Assembly: GCA_021414365.1 (NCBI GenBank)
Contig: JAIOOR010000010.1
Span: 1 to 61,145 of the forward strand
DNA: 61,145 nucleotides
Source: Nitrosarchaeum sp.
Lineage (GTDB): Archaea; Thermoproteota; Nitrososphaeria; Nitrososphaerales; Nitrosopumilaceae
Reading direction: 5' to 3'
The notes beneath the pieces were generated by a model. That model worked only from the letters and a program-made list of their open reading frames with translations. It ran no database searches and was not told the origin of the DNA. The stretch's first letter is position 1, and each line of letters starts with the position of its first letter. A program made the position numbers and the translations under genes. Below are positions 60,813 to 61,145 of this stretch, in pieces.

Positions 60813-61145
60813 GTGAAATTTTTTACAAAAAAAATCATCAAAGACATCTTGATAGTTGCCATAGGAGTAATTGCAATTTGGATTAGTTTACAAGTTGTAT
60901 TTGGTACACAGAATCCATTTTATGTAGTAGCCAGTGGAAGTATGATTCCAGTTTTACAAGTATACGATGTATTAATTGTTCAAGGACATGAGTCATTTGA
61001 TGACATTAAAGTTGGAGACATCATTGTCTTTAATCGTCCTACAACACATGATAGGGTAATTGTACATAGAGTTGCATCAATTATTGACGATAATCCAAAA
61101 ACAATCAGAACAAAAGGAGACGCAAATCCAGGTTCAATTCCAGGA
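60813..61145 (+). CDS. Signal peptidase I, archaeal type (C-terminal part missing)
   Basis: 111 codons from GTG at 60813 to the window edge. A membrane helix (ILIVAIGVIAIWISLQVVF) is followed by the Ser motif ASGSMIPVL and by VIVHRVAS, whose His replaces Lys as general base in archaeal and ER-type S26B enzymes. It cuts Sec/Tat signal peptides outside the membrane. It lies 70 bases after the HTH gene in the same direction. The rest of the catalytic domain is beyond the window. Confidence 0.9.
   Translation, partial: MKFFTKKIIKDILIVAIGVIAIWISLQVVFGTQNPFYVVASGSMIPVLQVYDVLIVQGHESFDDIKVGDIIVFNRPTTHDRVIVHRVASIIDDNPKTIRTKGDANPGSIPG

Overview
The window looks like a chromosomal segment of a motile ammonia-oxidising archaeon of the Nitrososphaerota (Thaumarchaeota), most likely Nitrosopumilaceae (Nitrosarchaeum/Nitrosotenuis/Nitrosopumilus type). 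The reasons are the strongly A+T-rich sequence, archaeal TATA-type promoters, a GatCAB amidotransferase, many small TrmB-type regulators, PEFG/Ig-like secreted proteins, a complete archaellum cluster in crenarchaeal gene order, and an archaeal-type (Ser-His) signal peptidase at the right edge. No CRISPR array, insertion sequence, integrase or rRNA was seen. One tRNA (Phe, GAA) is present.

Layout. 1-4.5 kb: a permease with a thioredoxin-like partner, UspA, then gatC-gatA-gatB and a small hypothetical gene. 4.5-14.3 kb: an acyl-CoA synthetase, TrmB regulators, the preflagellin peptidase FlaK (away from the main cluster), a KaiC-like ATPase, a TIGR00300 ornithine cyclodeaminase, an HD phosphohydrolase, a cobalamin adenosyltransferase and tRNA-Phe. 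14.3-24.8 kb: two cytosolic histidine kinases, a receiver protein, a matrixin-like membrane protease, secreted proteins and a TPR protein, with a GC-rich multi-hairpin segment near 17.2 kb that no coding region explains. 24.8-34.2 kb: the archaellum locus, made of a TrmB regulator, three archaellins (the third broken by an out-of-frame deletion of about 70 nt), a FlaX-like coiled-coil membrane protein, FlaG, FlaF, FlaH, FlaI and FlaJ. 34.4-41.5 kb: the chemotaxis locus, made of a soluble receptor with a C-terminal PAS domain, CheW, CheB, CheA, CheC, an unlisted 47-aa ORF, CheR and CheY. 41.6-53.7 kb: a beta-propeller protein, several receivers and histidine kinases, UspA, NDH-2 with an N-terminal C2H2 finger, a stand-alone C2H2 mini-protein, and a tandem receiver pair. 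53.7-61.1 kb: an accessory stretch of small secreted proteins, a Fic/Doc-like protein lacking the catalytic His, and a divergent pair sharing a GSGTP juxtamembrane motif next to signal peptidase I.

The most interesting signal is a 19-bp imperfect palindrome, TGTTYR-N7-YAWACA. I read it upstream of all three archaellin genes, flaH, the receptor gene, cheW, cheB, cheY and at least seven two-component, stress or respiratory genes, usually just upstream of a TATA-like box. It suggests one undescribed regulon linking archaellum, chemotaxis and signalling genes between about 15 and 52 kb. The likely flow is: receptor PAS input to CheA/CheW, then CheY to the archaellum motor (FlaH/I/J with FlaX/F/G), with adaptation by CheB, CheR and CheC, and with the surrounding kinases and receivers forming a parallel phosphorelay network.
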